A stretch of DNA of 64,000 bases, from the NCBI RefSeq assembly GCF_034259425.1, contig NZ_JAXIVU010000008.1, positions 1 to 64,000 of the forward strand, read 5' to 3'. The position numbers and the translations under genes were made by a program. Below the pieces are notes generated by a model. It saw only the letters and a list, made by a program, of their open reading frames with translations. It was not told the DNA's origin and did not search any database. The DNA is from Denitrificimonas halotolerans. Its GTDB lineage: Bacteria > Pseudomonadota > Gammaproteobacteria > Pseudomonadales > Pseudomonadaceae. Shown piece by piece: positions 17,115-25,559 of the stretch (positions are counted from its first letter, which is position 1; each line of letters starts with the position of its first letter).

Positions 17115-18080
17115 TTAACCAACCCGACACGCAGCAAGCTCAGCAGACAGCTGTTCCGCATCCTGTGGTTGAGCAAAAATCAGCTCTAAACGTGAATCCT
17201 TACGCCATTCGCTGTTTTGCCAATGAATGATCTGCCCCGCTACAGCATTACCGGACAACCAACCCGCGTTAGTGTGTAAAACACATTTAGCACGCTGCCA
17301 CGCCATGCCATTGAGCCACATTTGTACCCGCATCAACTCAAAATGCTGTGTCGGGTGCCAACGCCAGCCAATGCTCCAAGCGGTACCTTGAGTATTCACC
17401 GAGCACAGGGGTTGCTGTGGATCCGTCCAAACAGCGCCTACAGGTGCGCTTTGCTGACCAAAACGATCTTCGACTGGAACACCGGCGCGCTGCTCATGGC
17501 CCGGTAACAATGCATAAGGCAGCTGGCCCTGACGGGTGCAATACACCGACACCGAAGCAAAAGCGGCTTGCCAATGCTTGGCGTGTTCAGCGCTACCTGT
17601 ATCGCATTTATTCACCAGCAAAACGCCCGTCTGCGCCAGCAATTGGGGATCCACCTGCGCCACAGCCTCAGAAGCCGTCATTCGCTGCGCATCCACTACC
17701 ACAACCGCTGGCTGCACGGCCAACACATCCAACCATGGTACATCGCGCAGCTGGTCCAACAGTTGTAACGGGTGCCCCAAGCCCGAAGGCTCAATAAACA
17801 AGCGATCCGGTCGAGCTTTACGTAATAACTGCACTAATCCCACCTGAAAAGGCACACCATTGACACAACACACACAGCCGCCCGCGACTTCGGTCAAACT
17901 CACACCTGCGTCACCTGTATCGAGCAAAGCACTGTCTAAACCAATATCTCCGAACTCATTGATCAACACTGCCCAACGTTCCGTGCTAGGTCGCTGCGCC
18001 ATCAAATTGCGCAACACACTGGTTTTACCCGCACCGAGCGCACCACAAATCACATGGGTAGGAATATGCTGCAACATCAC
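17115..18080 (-). CDS. COG0523-family metallochaperone GTPase (CobW/YeiR/ZNG1-like)
   Basis: 321-aa G3E-family P-loop GTPase. Walker A GALGAGKTSVL at about 13-23, the metal-binding CxCC motif in GGCVCCVNG (about 67-75), Walker B region RLFIEPSGLGHP, and guanine-specificity NKCD near 153. These proteins deliver Zn2+ (ZNG1/YeiR-type) or Co2+ (CobW) to client enzymes. The C-terminal ~100 residues form a CobW_C-like domain (WSIGWRWHPTQHFELMRVQM). No cobalamin genes are nearby, so a zinc role is as likely. A GAATGAGAATG stretch upstream of the start is reminiscent of Fur/Zur half-sites but not convincing. Confidence 0.85.
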   Translation of the reverse strand: MMLQHIPTHVICGALGAGKTSVLRNLMAQRPSTERWAVLINEFGDIGLDSALLDTGDAGVSLTEVAGGCVCCVNGVPFQVGLVQLLRKARPDRLFIEPSGLGHPLQLLDQLRDVPWLDVLAVQPAVVVVDAQRMTASEAVAQVDPQLLAQTGVLLVNKCDTGSAEHAKHWQAAFASVSVYCTRQGQLPYALLPGHEQRAGVPVEDRFGQQSAPVGAVWTDPQQPLCSVNTQGTAWSIGWRWHPTQHFELMRVQMWLNGMAWQRAKCVLHTNAGWLSGNAVAGQIIHWQNSEWRKDSRLELIFAQPQDAEQLSAELAACRVG

Positions 18081-18388
18081 CCAGACCGCCTTAACAATGA
18101 ATGAGAATGCGCTACCTTAACAAAACAGCCTTCAGGGGTCGCTATTTTTGGAGTGTTCCGTAACGGTAGCGAACCTGTATAAAGCAATAATATTGATATT
18201 AAATGCAGGTAATATTCATTAGATACCACTCAAAGGGCACCCTAACATAACCCCATTCAACTGCCATAGGATAAGCTGAGCCTTACCAGCTTTATCAGCG
18301 CAGACTCCATCAACCACACAGGAGGGTGGCGTTACTCGTGCAGCTGCCAATCACTCTCGCAGACTCGGGTCTAAGCGCTAAAACAATC

Positions 18389-19822
18389 ATGAATACAACA
18401 ACTCAAGAGCCCATCGCTTACAACTATAAAGTGGTCCGGCAATTCACTATCGCGACTCTAATCTGGGGCTTCTTAGGGATGAGTATGGGCGCGATTTTAG
18501 CGGCCCAGTTGGTCTGGCCCGAGCTCAACCTGAATCTGCCTTGGACCAGTTTTGGTCGTATCCGCCCCATCCATACCAACTTGGTGATTTTCGCCTTTGG
18601 TGGCTGTGCGCTGATCGCCACATCTTTCTTTATTGTGCAGCGCACCAGCTATGCGCGGCTGCCCTCAGACAGTGCTGCAAGCGTCTTCTTTTGGGCCTGG
18701 CAGGCCATGCTAGTAGCCACCGTCCTCAGCTATGCCTTGGGTTACACGACCAGTAAAGAATACGCAGAAATGGAGTGGCCCCTGGCCTTAGTGTTGACGG
18801 TACTGTGGCTGATTTACACTTGGCTGTTTTTTGGCACCATCATGCGCCGTAAAACCTCCCATATTTACGTTGCGAACTGGTTCTACGGTGCTTTTATTGT
18901 GGTCACCGCCATGGTGCACATCATCAACCATATCGCCATTCCAGTCAGTTTGATGAAGTCTTATCCAGTCTATGCCGGCGCTACCGATGCCATGGTGCAA
19001 TGGTGGTTTGGTCATAGCGTGGTGGGCTTTATTTTATCGGTCGGTTTTCTGGGCATGATGTATTACTTTGTGCCAAAACAAGTGGGCCGTCCGATTTACT
19101 CTTACCGCCTGTCCATTGTGCACTTCTGGGCCATCATCTCGATCTACATTTGGGCCGGCCCACACCACTTGCACTACACTGCTTTACCGGACTGGGTACA
19201 AAGCTTAGGTATGGCCATGTCCGTGATCCTCTTAGCGCCCAGCTGGGGTGGGATGATCAACGGTATGATGACCTTATCTGGCGGTTGGCATAAATTACGG
19301 AACGATCCCATTCTGCGCTTCTTAGTGGTTTCACTGGCTTTCTACGGCATGTCGACTTTTGAAGGTCCTATGATGGCGATCAAAACTGTTAACGCCCTAT
19401 CGCACTACACTGACTGGACCATTGGTCATGTGCATGCTGGTGCATTAGGCTGGGTCGCCATGATCAGTTTTGGTAGCCTGTATCACATGATCCCGCGCCT
19501 GTGGAACCATAAACAAATGTACAGCATTGGTTTAATTAACCTGCATTTCTGGTTGGCGACAGCAGGGACTGTGATCTATATTGCCGCCATGTGGGTCAAT
19601 GGCATTACCCAAGGCTTAATGTGGCGCGCCATCAACACCGATGGCACTTTATCCTACTCCTTTGTGGAGGCATTACAGGCTTCACATGCCGGCTACATCG
19701 CACGTCTACTGGGTGGTTCGCTCTTTGTTCTAGGCGTGTTCATTATGCTGGTTAATACTTGGCTCACCTTGCGCCAAGCTGCACCTCAGTCTGCAGCTGT
19801 GACGCAACCTGCGGAGATTTAA
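18389..19822 (+). CDS. ccoN: cbb3-type cytochrome c oxidase subunit I (orphan CcoN)
   Basis: About 477-aa heme-copper oxidase subunit with 12 membrane helices. Ligand histidines are visible in RIRPIHTNLVIFAFGG (low-spin heme), WWFGHSVVGFILSVGFLGMM (CuB region; the cbb3 cross-linked Tyr is expected in the next helix), AGPHHLHYTALP, and GHVHAGALGWVAMISFGSLY (heme pair). It reduces O2 at the cytoplasmic membrane when assembled with CcoO and CcoP. Those genes do not follow; only a CcoQ-like gene does, as in the orphan ccoNQ clusters of P. aeruginosa, whose CcoN joins CcoO/P made elsewhere. Start choice: ATG 18389 matches family N-termini, but a strong AGGAGGG with GTG codons at 18326/18338 leaves a longer form possible. 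Confidence 0.92.
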   Translation: MNTTTQEPIAYNYKVVRQFTIATLIWGFLGMSMGAILAAQLVWPELNLNLPWTSFGRIRPIHTNLVIFAFGGCALIATSFFIVQRTSYARLPSDSAASVFFWAWQAMLVATVLSYALGYTTSKEYAEMEWPLALVLTVLWLIYTWLFFGTIMRRKTSHIYVANWFYGAFIVVTAMVHIINHIAIPVSLMKSYPVYAGATDAMVQWWFGHSVVGFILSVGFLGMMYYFVPKQVGRPIYSYRLSIVHFWAIISIYIWAGPHHLHYTALPDWVQSLGMAMSVILLAPSWGGMINGMMTLSGGWHKLRNDPILRFLVVSLAFYGMSTFEGPMMAIKTVNALSHYTDWTIGHVHAGALGWVAMISFGSLYHMIPRLWNHKQMYSIGLINLHFWLATAGTVIYIAAMWVNGITQGLMWRAINTDGTLSYSFVEALQASHAGYIARLLGGSLFVLGVFIMLVNTWLTLRQAAPQSAAVTQPAEI

Positions 19823-19825
19823 CAG

Positions 19826-20020
19826 ATGTTTATACTCATGGGATTGCTGTGTATCGCTGCCTGTTATTGGTGTCTACGCCACATCAGTCAACTGGACATG
19901 GACCATGCAGCCATGCTGCCCTTTGCCGATGACCGTCCTGCGGCTAGGCGCGTAGAACAGGAAACAGGTCGCCCTTGTTTACCCGAACATTTAGCCGAGC
20001 AATGCGCTTTGCAGGCCTAG
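19826..20020 (+). CDS. ccoQ: CcoQ-like small membrane subunit of cbb3 oxidase
   Basis: 64-aa protein starting three bases after ccoN. One N-terminal membrane helix (FILMGLLCIAACYWCLRHI) is followed by a cytoplasmic tail with MLPFADD, a motif common to Pseudomonas CcoQ tails, then RVEQETGRPC. CcoQ stabilises cbb3 complexes and is poorly conserved, so the assignment rests on position, topology and the LPFADD motif. Its tail ends in a Cys-containing segment (GRPCLPEHLAEQCALQA) not typical of main-operon CcoQ. Confidence 0.7.
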   Translation: MFILMGLLCIAACYWCLRHISQLDMDHAAMLPFADDRPAARRVEQETGRPCLPEHLAEQCALQA

Positions 20021-20119
20021 TATTCAACAGCTGACAACACACATTGCATCACTCACTAGCAACGGTACTTAAAGTGCCGTTGCTTTTTCCGTTTTTATCT
20101 AACCCTTGGACAATTGCCT

Positions 20120-21238
20120 GTGCGTGCATGGATTAAAGCCTTTACCCCACTGTCACTGAACATTCCTGCCAAGCAATGGTTACGCGCAGCAGCCGGCGCC
20201 TTTCTGGGCGTTCTGCTCTGTGTGTTCTGCACCCATTACTTGTTTGGTACGGACATTGCCTTCAGCTTGGTACCGCCACTGGGCGCCTCTGCGGTACTGC
20301 TATTTATCACCTCAGCGACACCTTTAGCCCACCCGTGGTCGATGCTGGCAGGTAACTTAATCTCTGCCAGTATTGGTGTGATCGCAGCCCTCTATATCAA
20401 TGACCCAGTGGTACGTTCGGCCATCGTGGTGTGCAGCGCCATCACTTGCATGTTGTCATTACGCTGCCTGCACCCACCCAGCTGCGCCATTGCTTTAGCG
20501 GTCACTTTAGACCCCACCTTGCATGCGCTAGGTTTTGCGGTGCTCATTCCTGTGGCCAGCCAATCTTTGATTTTGCTGTGTTTAGCGATGATTTTTAACA
20601 ACCTAACCGGCACACCTTACCCGCGCCCCATTGCTCCACCACAGGAAAGCGTGCGTGACACCGCAGACCCCGTCCCCAGTGCGCGTACCAGCTTTAACGA
20701 AGAAGACTTAGACAAAGCCTTAGAAGAGTTTGGCACCTATGTGGATGTGCGCCGTGAGGACTTAGAAGAATTACTGCGCTTGACTGAATCCCACACCTTC
20801 AAACGCCGCACCAACAACATCACGGCCGGCGCCATCATGTCACGGGATTTACGTACAGGGCAGCCCGATATGCTGATTGAAGAGGCTTGGACCCTGCTCA
20901 AAACATACCGCCTCAATGCTTTACCGGTGGTGGATCAATATCAGCGTTTAGTGGGTATTATCACCTTAGTGGATTTGCTCCACTATTTTGAATTGGAAGC
21001 CCCGAGCAGTCGCTTTCATCGCCTGCGTTACCTGCGCAATCGACGCCTAAAAGACATCATGACCAAAAACGTCATCACCGTGAGCTTCAATACCCCCTTA
21101 ACCGAGCTGATCACCTTGCTCAGTGATAAAGGGTTGCACAACATGCCAGTGGTGGATGAAAAGCAGCAGTTGGCAGGCATTGTCACTCAGTCGGACTTGA
21201 TTGCCGCACTGTACCGCAGCTGGTTGATCCGCTTTTAA
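20120..21238 (+). CDS. HPP family membrane protein with two CBS domains
   Basis: About 372-aa protein. The N-terminal half has four or more membrane helices with the HPP signature near CLHPPSCAIALAVTL. The C-terminal half has two CBS modules (GAIMSRDLRTGQPDMLIEEA... and DIMTKNVITVSFNTPLTELI...), which usually bind adenosyl ligands and regulate the attached transporter. HPP proteins have been linked to nitrite transport in plants and cyanobacteria; the role in proteobacteria is not settled. Start is TTG 20114 or GTG 20120; GTG has better spacing from GGA. It follows the orphan ccoNQ pair by about 100 bp, so a link to microaerobic metabolism is possible but unproven. Confidence 0.85.
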   Translation: MRAWIKAFTPLSLNIPAKQWLRAAAGAFLGVLLCVFCTHYLFGTDIAFSLVPPLGASAVLLFITSATPLAHPWSMLAGNLISASIGVIAALYINDPVVRSAIVVCSAITCMLSLRCLHPPSCAIALAVTLDPTLHALGFAVLIPVASQSLILLCLAMIFNNLTGTPYPRPIAPPQESVRDTADPVPSARTSFNEEDLDKALEEFGTYVDVRREDLEELLRLTESHTFKRRTNNITAGAIMSRDLRTGQPDMLIEEAWTLLKTYRLNALPVVDQYQRLVGIITLVDLLHYFELEAPSSRFHRLRYLRNRRLKDIMTKNVITVSFNTPLTELITLLSDKGLHNMPVVDEKQQLAGIVTQSDLIAALYRSWLIRF

Positions 21239-21359
21239 CAATGACCCAGCAGGATCCCCCGCCTCTAAGCGCTGCCCAGGCTGCGATCATGTGCATGCTA
21301 AGGGTGAACTCACCCTTGCCATGCGGCAGTAGTAAGGCCCAAGCTGAAACCTTGTCCTA

Positions 21360-21548
21360 GATGGTGATGACAGCGCCAGTATCAACATCCTCAAAGAAGG
21401 ATTGCGCTACGGATTATCAGTTCTAGAACCCCCAGGGTGCGAGGGAATGAGCCGAATCAATTTGCATAACCTCTGCTGGGTGCAGCGCACTCCCCCAGTC
21501 TGTGCATCACTTAGGAACCCACTTCTAAAGGGGTGGGTAGTTTCTTAG
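21360..21548 (+). pseudogene. TnpB (IS200/IS605 OrfB) C-terminal relic
   Basis: An open frame reads DGDDSASINILKEGLRYGLS, matching the extreme C-terminal RuvC-III region of TnpB (family pattern D-x-D/N-x-A/S-x-N-I-L-x-x-G-L). Farther down comes a right-end hairpin CCCAC-TTCTAAAGG-GGTGGG at 21518-21537 followed by TAGTTT, as in IS200/IS605 right ends. No upstream TnpB frame, zinc ribbon or catalytic D/E is present, so this is the decayed tail of an element. It overlaps the end of the next, minus-strand LysR gene by a few bases. Confidence 0.55.
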
Positions 21549-22408
21549 AACAACTGATCTTGAGTTTGTCGCCAGTTCGAGTCGTTTTGCATTAGGTTTT
21601 TCAAAACAGTTAAAGCCTCCAGCAAAGCGGCGCTGGGCTGGTCACTGGCATACATCAAATACACCGGCCAAGAAAACTCAGGGGCATGCGCAACGCGCTG
21701 CAGCTGGCCTTCTGCCAGATGCGGCTCCACCACCCGCGTACGAAAATACCCTCGCCCGCCTTCTTGTAGCAAAGTGTGCAAGGCCAAAGGCCCCACATTA
21801 CAACGCAAGGCACTGTGAGCGTATTCCGGTAACACGGCATCATGTTGCTGACGGAATAAAATCCCCCAATCCACATAAATATATGGTTCGGGCATCTTCA
21901 CTGACTGCACCTGAACCAACTTCTCTTCGAGCAGTTGCTCCACCTGCAAGCCCGGCCAATAGTGTGGCTCATGCATCAGCACTGCATCCAACTCACCAGT
22001 TTCCAGTTTCTTCCGCAAGGTCTCCGCATCATGCACACTGGCGTGCACCGCATAATCACTGCGCTGCTGCGACAACTGGGTGAACCAATCTTTAAGCAAG
22101 GGATTCCACAAACTGGTTTCCGCGGCCAAACGCACCTGCACGCGCAGCTGCTCAGGGAAAGGCAAGGCCGCACGCGCTGCCTCCCAAGTTTGCAACAACT
22201 GATGGGCGTAACGCACAAACTGCTCACCATGCACAGTCAGACTGGCACCGGCACGGTTGCGGACAAATAACGGACACTGCAGCTGAGATTCCAGGTTTTT
22301 AATGCGTGCAGTCACCGTGGTTTGAGTGACACACAACTGCTCAGCAGCCGCAATAAAACTGCCACAGCGCACAATGGCTAAAAATGTTCGAGCCAGCTCA
22401 ATATCCAT
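21545..22408 (-). CDS. LysR family transcriptional regulator
   Basis: 287-aa LysR-type regulator. The N-terminal HTH spans MDIELARTFLAIVRCGSFIA through CVTQTTVTARIKNLESQLQC, then the linker helix and a substrate-binding domain (about 90-270) with no recognisable specificity motif. The start ATG is preceded by GAGGTGTAGCA. It is divergent from dsbA across a 396-bp gap and convergent with the HPP gene. LysR proteins often control a divergent neighbour, but dsbA is ~400 bp away and a typical housekeeping gene, so its target may lie elsewhere. The 3' end abuts a TnpB relic; the protein tail ...WRQTQDQLF may have been altered by that insertion. Confidence 0.88.
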   Translation of the reverse strand: MDIELARTFLAIVRCGSFIAAAEQLCVTQTTVTARIKNLESQLQCPLFVRNRAGASLTVHGEQFVRYAHQLLQTWEAARAALPFPEQLRVQVRLAAETSLWNPLLKDWFTQLSQQRSDYAVHASVHDAETLRKKLETGELDAVLMHEPHYWPGLQVEQLLEEKLVQVQSVKMPEPYIYVDWGILFRQQHDAVLPEYAHSALRCNVGPLALHTLLQEGGRGYFRTRVVEPHLAEGQLQRVAHAPEFSWPVYLMYASDQPSAALLEALTVLKNLMQNDSNWRQTQDQLF

Positions 22409-22804
22409 TGCTACACCTCATGCTGATTGAATTCATCCATTGCATTGCGCTCTCGAAGCCAGCGCAACCACTGCAGCATACGCCAAACCCCCGTGGCTTG
22501 TATTCATGCGGTAATCCACCAAGCCTCTCAAGTATCCCCCTCATATCGGCTCACTCAAAGCTAGCCCAATCTCTACCTGTCCAAATGCTCAGCCTCGCAC
22601 CTGTCGTTTTGCCCCGCAGCCCTCAGCTCAGATTTAAGGGCGGCCTATTGCTACGAGCTGGGCTACAATAGCATTTGCAAGATGACTCAAGCCCCAACTC
22701 GCCGATGGTGACACGAATCACACCGGAACCGGTCGAAGATCCAAGGGTCTAAAGGGTTAATACTTTACATTTACTCGCTCACAAAAACTTAACGGAGTTT
22801 CACA
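22409..22804. other. dsbA upstream region, no gene seen
   Basis: 396 bp between a divergent LysR gene and dsbA. No convincing protein-coding frame. It contains a small perfect palindrome ACCGGAACCGGT (22722-22733) and a TTAATACTTTACATTTACTC stretch just before dsbA that may hold the promoter. Neither is supported beyond its position. Confidence 0.4.
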
Positions 22805-23434
22805 ATGCGCAAATTGCTTCTATCAGCTGTATTAGTAGGCGCCAGCCTGGTCGGCCCTACTGTGTATGCGCAGGCGCCGGTTGAAGGTACGAATTACATT
22901 ACTTTGAGCAGCCCTGTTCCCACTGCACAACCTGAAAAAGTCGAAGCTGCCGCCTTATTTTGGTACGGTTGCCCACACTGTTTCCAGTTAGAGCCCACCC
23001 TTAAGCAATGGTCAGCAACCCTGCCTGAAGATGTGAACTTTATTCGCGTACCCGCCATGTTTGGTGGTCTGTGGAACTTGCACGGTCAGCTCTACTACAC
23101 CTTAGAAACCCTGCAAGCTGATCCCAAAGTGCACGACAGCATTTTCAACGCAATCCACAACGAGGGCCGCAAACTCAGCACCACCACTGAAATTGCCAAC
23201 TTTGTTGCCAGCCAAGGCGTGGATAAAGAACAGTTCCTGAAAACTTGGGACTCCTTTAGCGTGAAAAGCAAAATGGAAAAAGCCAAGAAACAAGCGCTGG
23301 CCTATCAAGTCAGTGGCGTACCTGCCATGGTCATCAATGGCAAATACCGCTTTGACTTAGGCATGACCGGCGGTCTACAACAAACCGTCGATGTTGCCGA
23401 TGCGCTGATCGAAAAAGAACGTCAAGCTGAATAG
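22805..23434 (+). CDS. dsbA: Thiol:disulfide interchange protein DsbA
   Basis: 209-aa periplasmic oxidase that introduces disulfides into secreted proteins. Sec signal peptide MRKLLLSAVLVGASLVGPTVYA with cleavage after AYA-type residues (VYA/QA), thioredoxin-fold active site CPHC in FWYGCPHCFQLEP, and the cis-Pro loop in VSGVPAMVINGKYRF. Both match Pseudomonas DsbA. It is followed by an EEP-family gene 9 bp later, the same pairing as in Pseudomonas. Reoxidised by DsbB, not in this window. Confidence 0.97.
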   Translation: MRKLLLSAVLVGASLVGPTVYAQAPVEGTNYITLSSPVPTAQPEKVEAAALFWYGCPHCFQLEPTLKQWSATLPEDVNFIRVPAMFGGLWNLHGQLYYTLETLQADPKVHDSIFNAIHNEGRKLSTTTEIANFVASQGVDKEQFLKTWDSFSVKSKMEKAKKQALAYQVSGVPAMVINGKYRFDLGMTGGLQQTVDVADALIEKERQAE

Positions 23435-23443
23435 GATACCGCT

Positions 23444-24313
23444 GTGCTGATGCCCCGTCGCTTTAGCAAAGAACGATCAATTATCTTATGCGATGCCAAC
23501 TACAATCGGCTGAGCCGTCCCGATGCGTTGCCCCGTGATGGGCAGCGCATCCGCCTGCTGAGCTTTAATATTCAAGTTGGCATCAGTACCAGTGCCTACC
23601 GGCACTATGTCACCCGCAGTTGGAAGCATTTACTGCCGCACCAAGAACGCTACCGTAATCTGGAAAAAATCGGCTTTTTACTGGGCGACTACGACATTGT
23701 TGCCTTACAAGAAGCCGACGGCGGCAGCTTACGCTCCGGCAATATCAACCAAGTACAACAGCTGGCACAGTTGGGTAATTTCCCCTACTGGTATCAGCAA
23801 CGTAACCGTAACTTAGGGCCCTTTGCGCAACACAGTAATGGCCTACTCACCCGTGTGGCACCCCAACACCTTGAAGATCACCCACTGCCTGGGCCGGCCG
23901 GACGCGGGGCGATTTTGGCCAAGTTTGGCGAAGGTGACAATGCCATTGCTGTGGTGTCGATGCACTTAGCCCTTGGCACCCGCGCACGTAACTTACAACT
24001 GGGTTACATCCGTGAAATTGTCAGTGACTACAAACACATTGTGCTCATGGGCGATATGAACACCCATGCAGAAAACCTGCTGATTAACTCCCCTTTGAGC
24101 AGTATGGACTTACGCGCACCCCAAATTTGCGCCACCTTCCCCAGTTGGAAGCCCCAGCGTTGTTTAGATCATATTTTGATCAGCCCTGAGTTGGGCATTG
24201 AAAACATGTCGGTGCTGCCATTTTCAGTGTCCGACCATTTACCTGTGGCCATGGATATTATTCTGCCTGAACCGCTTGCCCTGCCTAACGAGCAGAGCAC
24301 AACACAAGCTTAA
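23444..24313 (+). CDS. Endonuclease/exonuclease/phosphatase family protein
   Basis: 289-aa EEP-superfamily (DNase I-like) metal-dependent phosphodiesterase or phosphatase. Conserved positions visible: LLSFNIQVG (metal-site Asn), VALQEADGG (metal-binding Glu), VSMHLALGTRAR (catalytic His), LMGDMNTHAE (Asp/Asn pair) and the terminal FSVSDHLPVAMDI (catalytic Asp-His). There is no signal peptide, so cytoplasmic. The start is GTG 23444 (seven bases after AGGA) or ATG 23450. Encoded nine bases after dsbA, a pairing conserved in Pseudomonas. Substrate unknown: the superfamily covers nucleases, lipid phosphatases and others. Confidence 0.88.
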   Translation: MLMPRRFSKERSIILCDANYNRLSRPDALPRDGQRIRLLSFNIQVGISTSAYRHYVTRSWKHLLPHQERYRNLEKIGFLLGDYDIVALQEADGGSLRSGNINQVQQLAQLGNFPYWYQQRNRNLGPFAQHSNGLLTRVAPQHLEDHPLPGPAGRGAILAKFGEGDNAIAVVSMHLALGTRARNLQLGYIREIVSDYKHIVLMGDMNTHAENLLINSPLSSMDLRAPQICATFPSWKPQRCLDHILISPELGIENMSVLPFSVSDHLPVAMDIILPEPLALPNEQSTTQA

Positions 24314-24521
24314 ACCCAACTCTGGCTTCAGGTCGCGGCAACAGCGGCACTCAATGCAGCGCAACAGCCCCTGAGCCAAGGAGCGAAATGCCGCACAGCA
24401 TTGCCCATGACAATCGATTGACTATTCTTTAACCATACGCTGATGAGATCGCACGCTGAACTATTATTCACGTAAACTAGAGTGCATCATTAGCCACTTA
24501 CATTTTTATTGGAGCACTATC

Positions 24522-25478
24522 ATGCAGGTTCGTGTTGGCGTTGTAATGGATCCGATTGAGGATATTGCATTTAAGAAAGACAGCTCGCTGGCCATGCTAT
24601 TGGCTGCCCAAGCACGGGGCTGGACCTTGTTTTACATGGAACAGCAAGACCTTTACCAAGAGGCCGGCGAAGCCCGCGCACGCATGCGTCCACTAAAAGT
24701 ATTCAATGATCCAGACTCTTGGTTTGAGCTTGAAGCCGAAATCGACGCACCATTGTCCGACCTCAACGTCATTTTGATGCGTAAAGATCCGCCTTTCGAT
24801 AACGAATTCCTCTACAGCACCTACCTGCTCGAACAGGCTGAAACAGCCGGCACCCTAGTGGTGAACCGCCCGCAAAGCCTGCGCGATTGCAATGAAAAAC
24901 TGTTCGCCACCCTATTCCCACAGTGCACACCCGCCACAGTAGTCAGCCGCCGGGCCGATGTATTGCGTGCCTTTGCTGAAAAGCACAGCGACGTGATTCT
25001 AAAACCTTTAGACGGCATGGGCGGCTCCTCAATTTTCCGTCACATGAAGGGCGACCCGAACCTGTCAGTGATTTTAGAAACCCTGACCGCCCACGGCACA
25101 CAGCAAATCATGGCGCAAAAATACTTGCCAGCCATTAAAGACGGTGACAAGCGCATTCTGATGATCAATGGCGAGCCGATTCCATACAGCTTGGCGCGCA
25201 TTCCCGCAGCCGGCGAAACCCGTGGTAACTTGGCCGCTGGTGGTCGTGGTGTGGCGCAACCGCTCACCGATAAAGACCGTTGGATTGCTGAACAAGTGGG
25301 CCCTGAGCTGCGCAAGCGTGGCTTATTGTTTGTTGGCTTAGATGTGATTGGTGAACACCTCACCGAAATCAACGTTACCAGCCCAACCTGTATCCGTGAA
25401 ATTGATGACGCCTTTGACACTAAAATTGGCGAACAACTGATGGATGCCATTGCTGAACAGCTGGCTCAACGCGCTTAA
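24522..25478 (+). CDS. gshB: Glutathione synthetase
   Basis: 318-aa ATP-grasp ligase joining gamma-glutamylcysteine and glycine to form glutathione. N-terminal VRVGVVMDPIEDIAFKKDSS is diagnostic for proteobacterial GshB. ATP-grasp elements include VILKPLDGMGGSSIFR (about 150-165), EPIPYSLARIPAAGETRGNL with the glycine-rich loop, and the Mg-binding end VTSPTCIREID. ATG at 24522 with GGAG eight bases upstream. It is upstream of tonB3-algH-ruvX-pyrR-pyrB-pyrC', the order seen in P. aeruginosa, although the chemosensory pil genes that lie on its other side there are absent here. Confidence 0.98.
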   Translation: MQVRVGVVMDPIEDIAFKKDSSLAMLLAAQARGWTLFYMEQQDLYQEAGEARARMRPLKVFNDPDSWFELEAEIDAPLSDLNVILMRKDPPFDNEFLYSTYLLEQAETAGTLVVNRPQSLRDCNEKLFATLFPQCTPATVVSRRADVLRAFAEKHSDVILKPLDGMGGSSIFRHMKGDPNLSVILETLTAHGTQQIMAQKYLPAIKDGDKRILMINGEPIPYSLARIPAAGETRGNLAAGGRGVAQPLTDKDRWIAEQVGPELRKRGLLFVGLDVIGEHLTEINVTSPTCIREIDDAFDTKIGEQLMDAIAEQLAQRA

Positions 25479-25559
25479 GCACAACCTGCACCGCTTGGAC
25501 GGCTGTCTTTGTCAGCCTGTACAAGTGGTGCACCTGTCAGTCCCGTTGCCGAGTGCCCT

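Noticed and set aside
18085..18110. Fur/Zur-like GAATGAGAATG upstream of the COG0523 GTPase gene
   Set aside because: Matches only one hexamer-type half-site; would need motif scoring and expression data.
18193..18206. Possible FNR/Anr box TTGAT-ATTA-AATGC upstream of ccoN
   Set aside because: Only the left half matches the TTGAT-N4-ATCAA consensus; the right half is too poor to report as a site.
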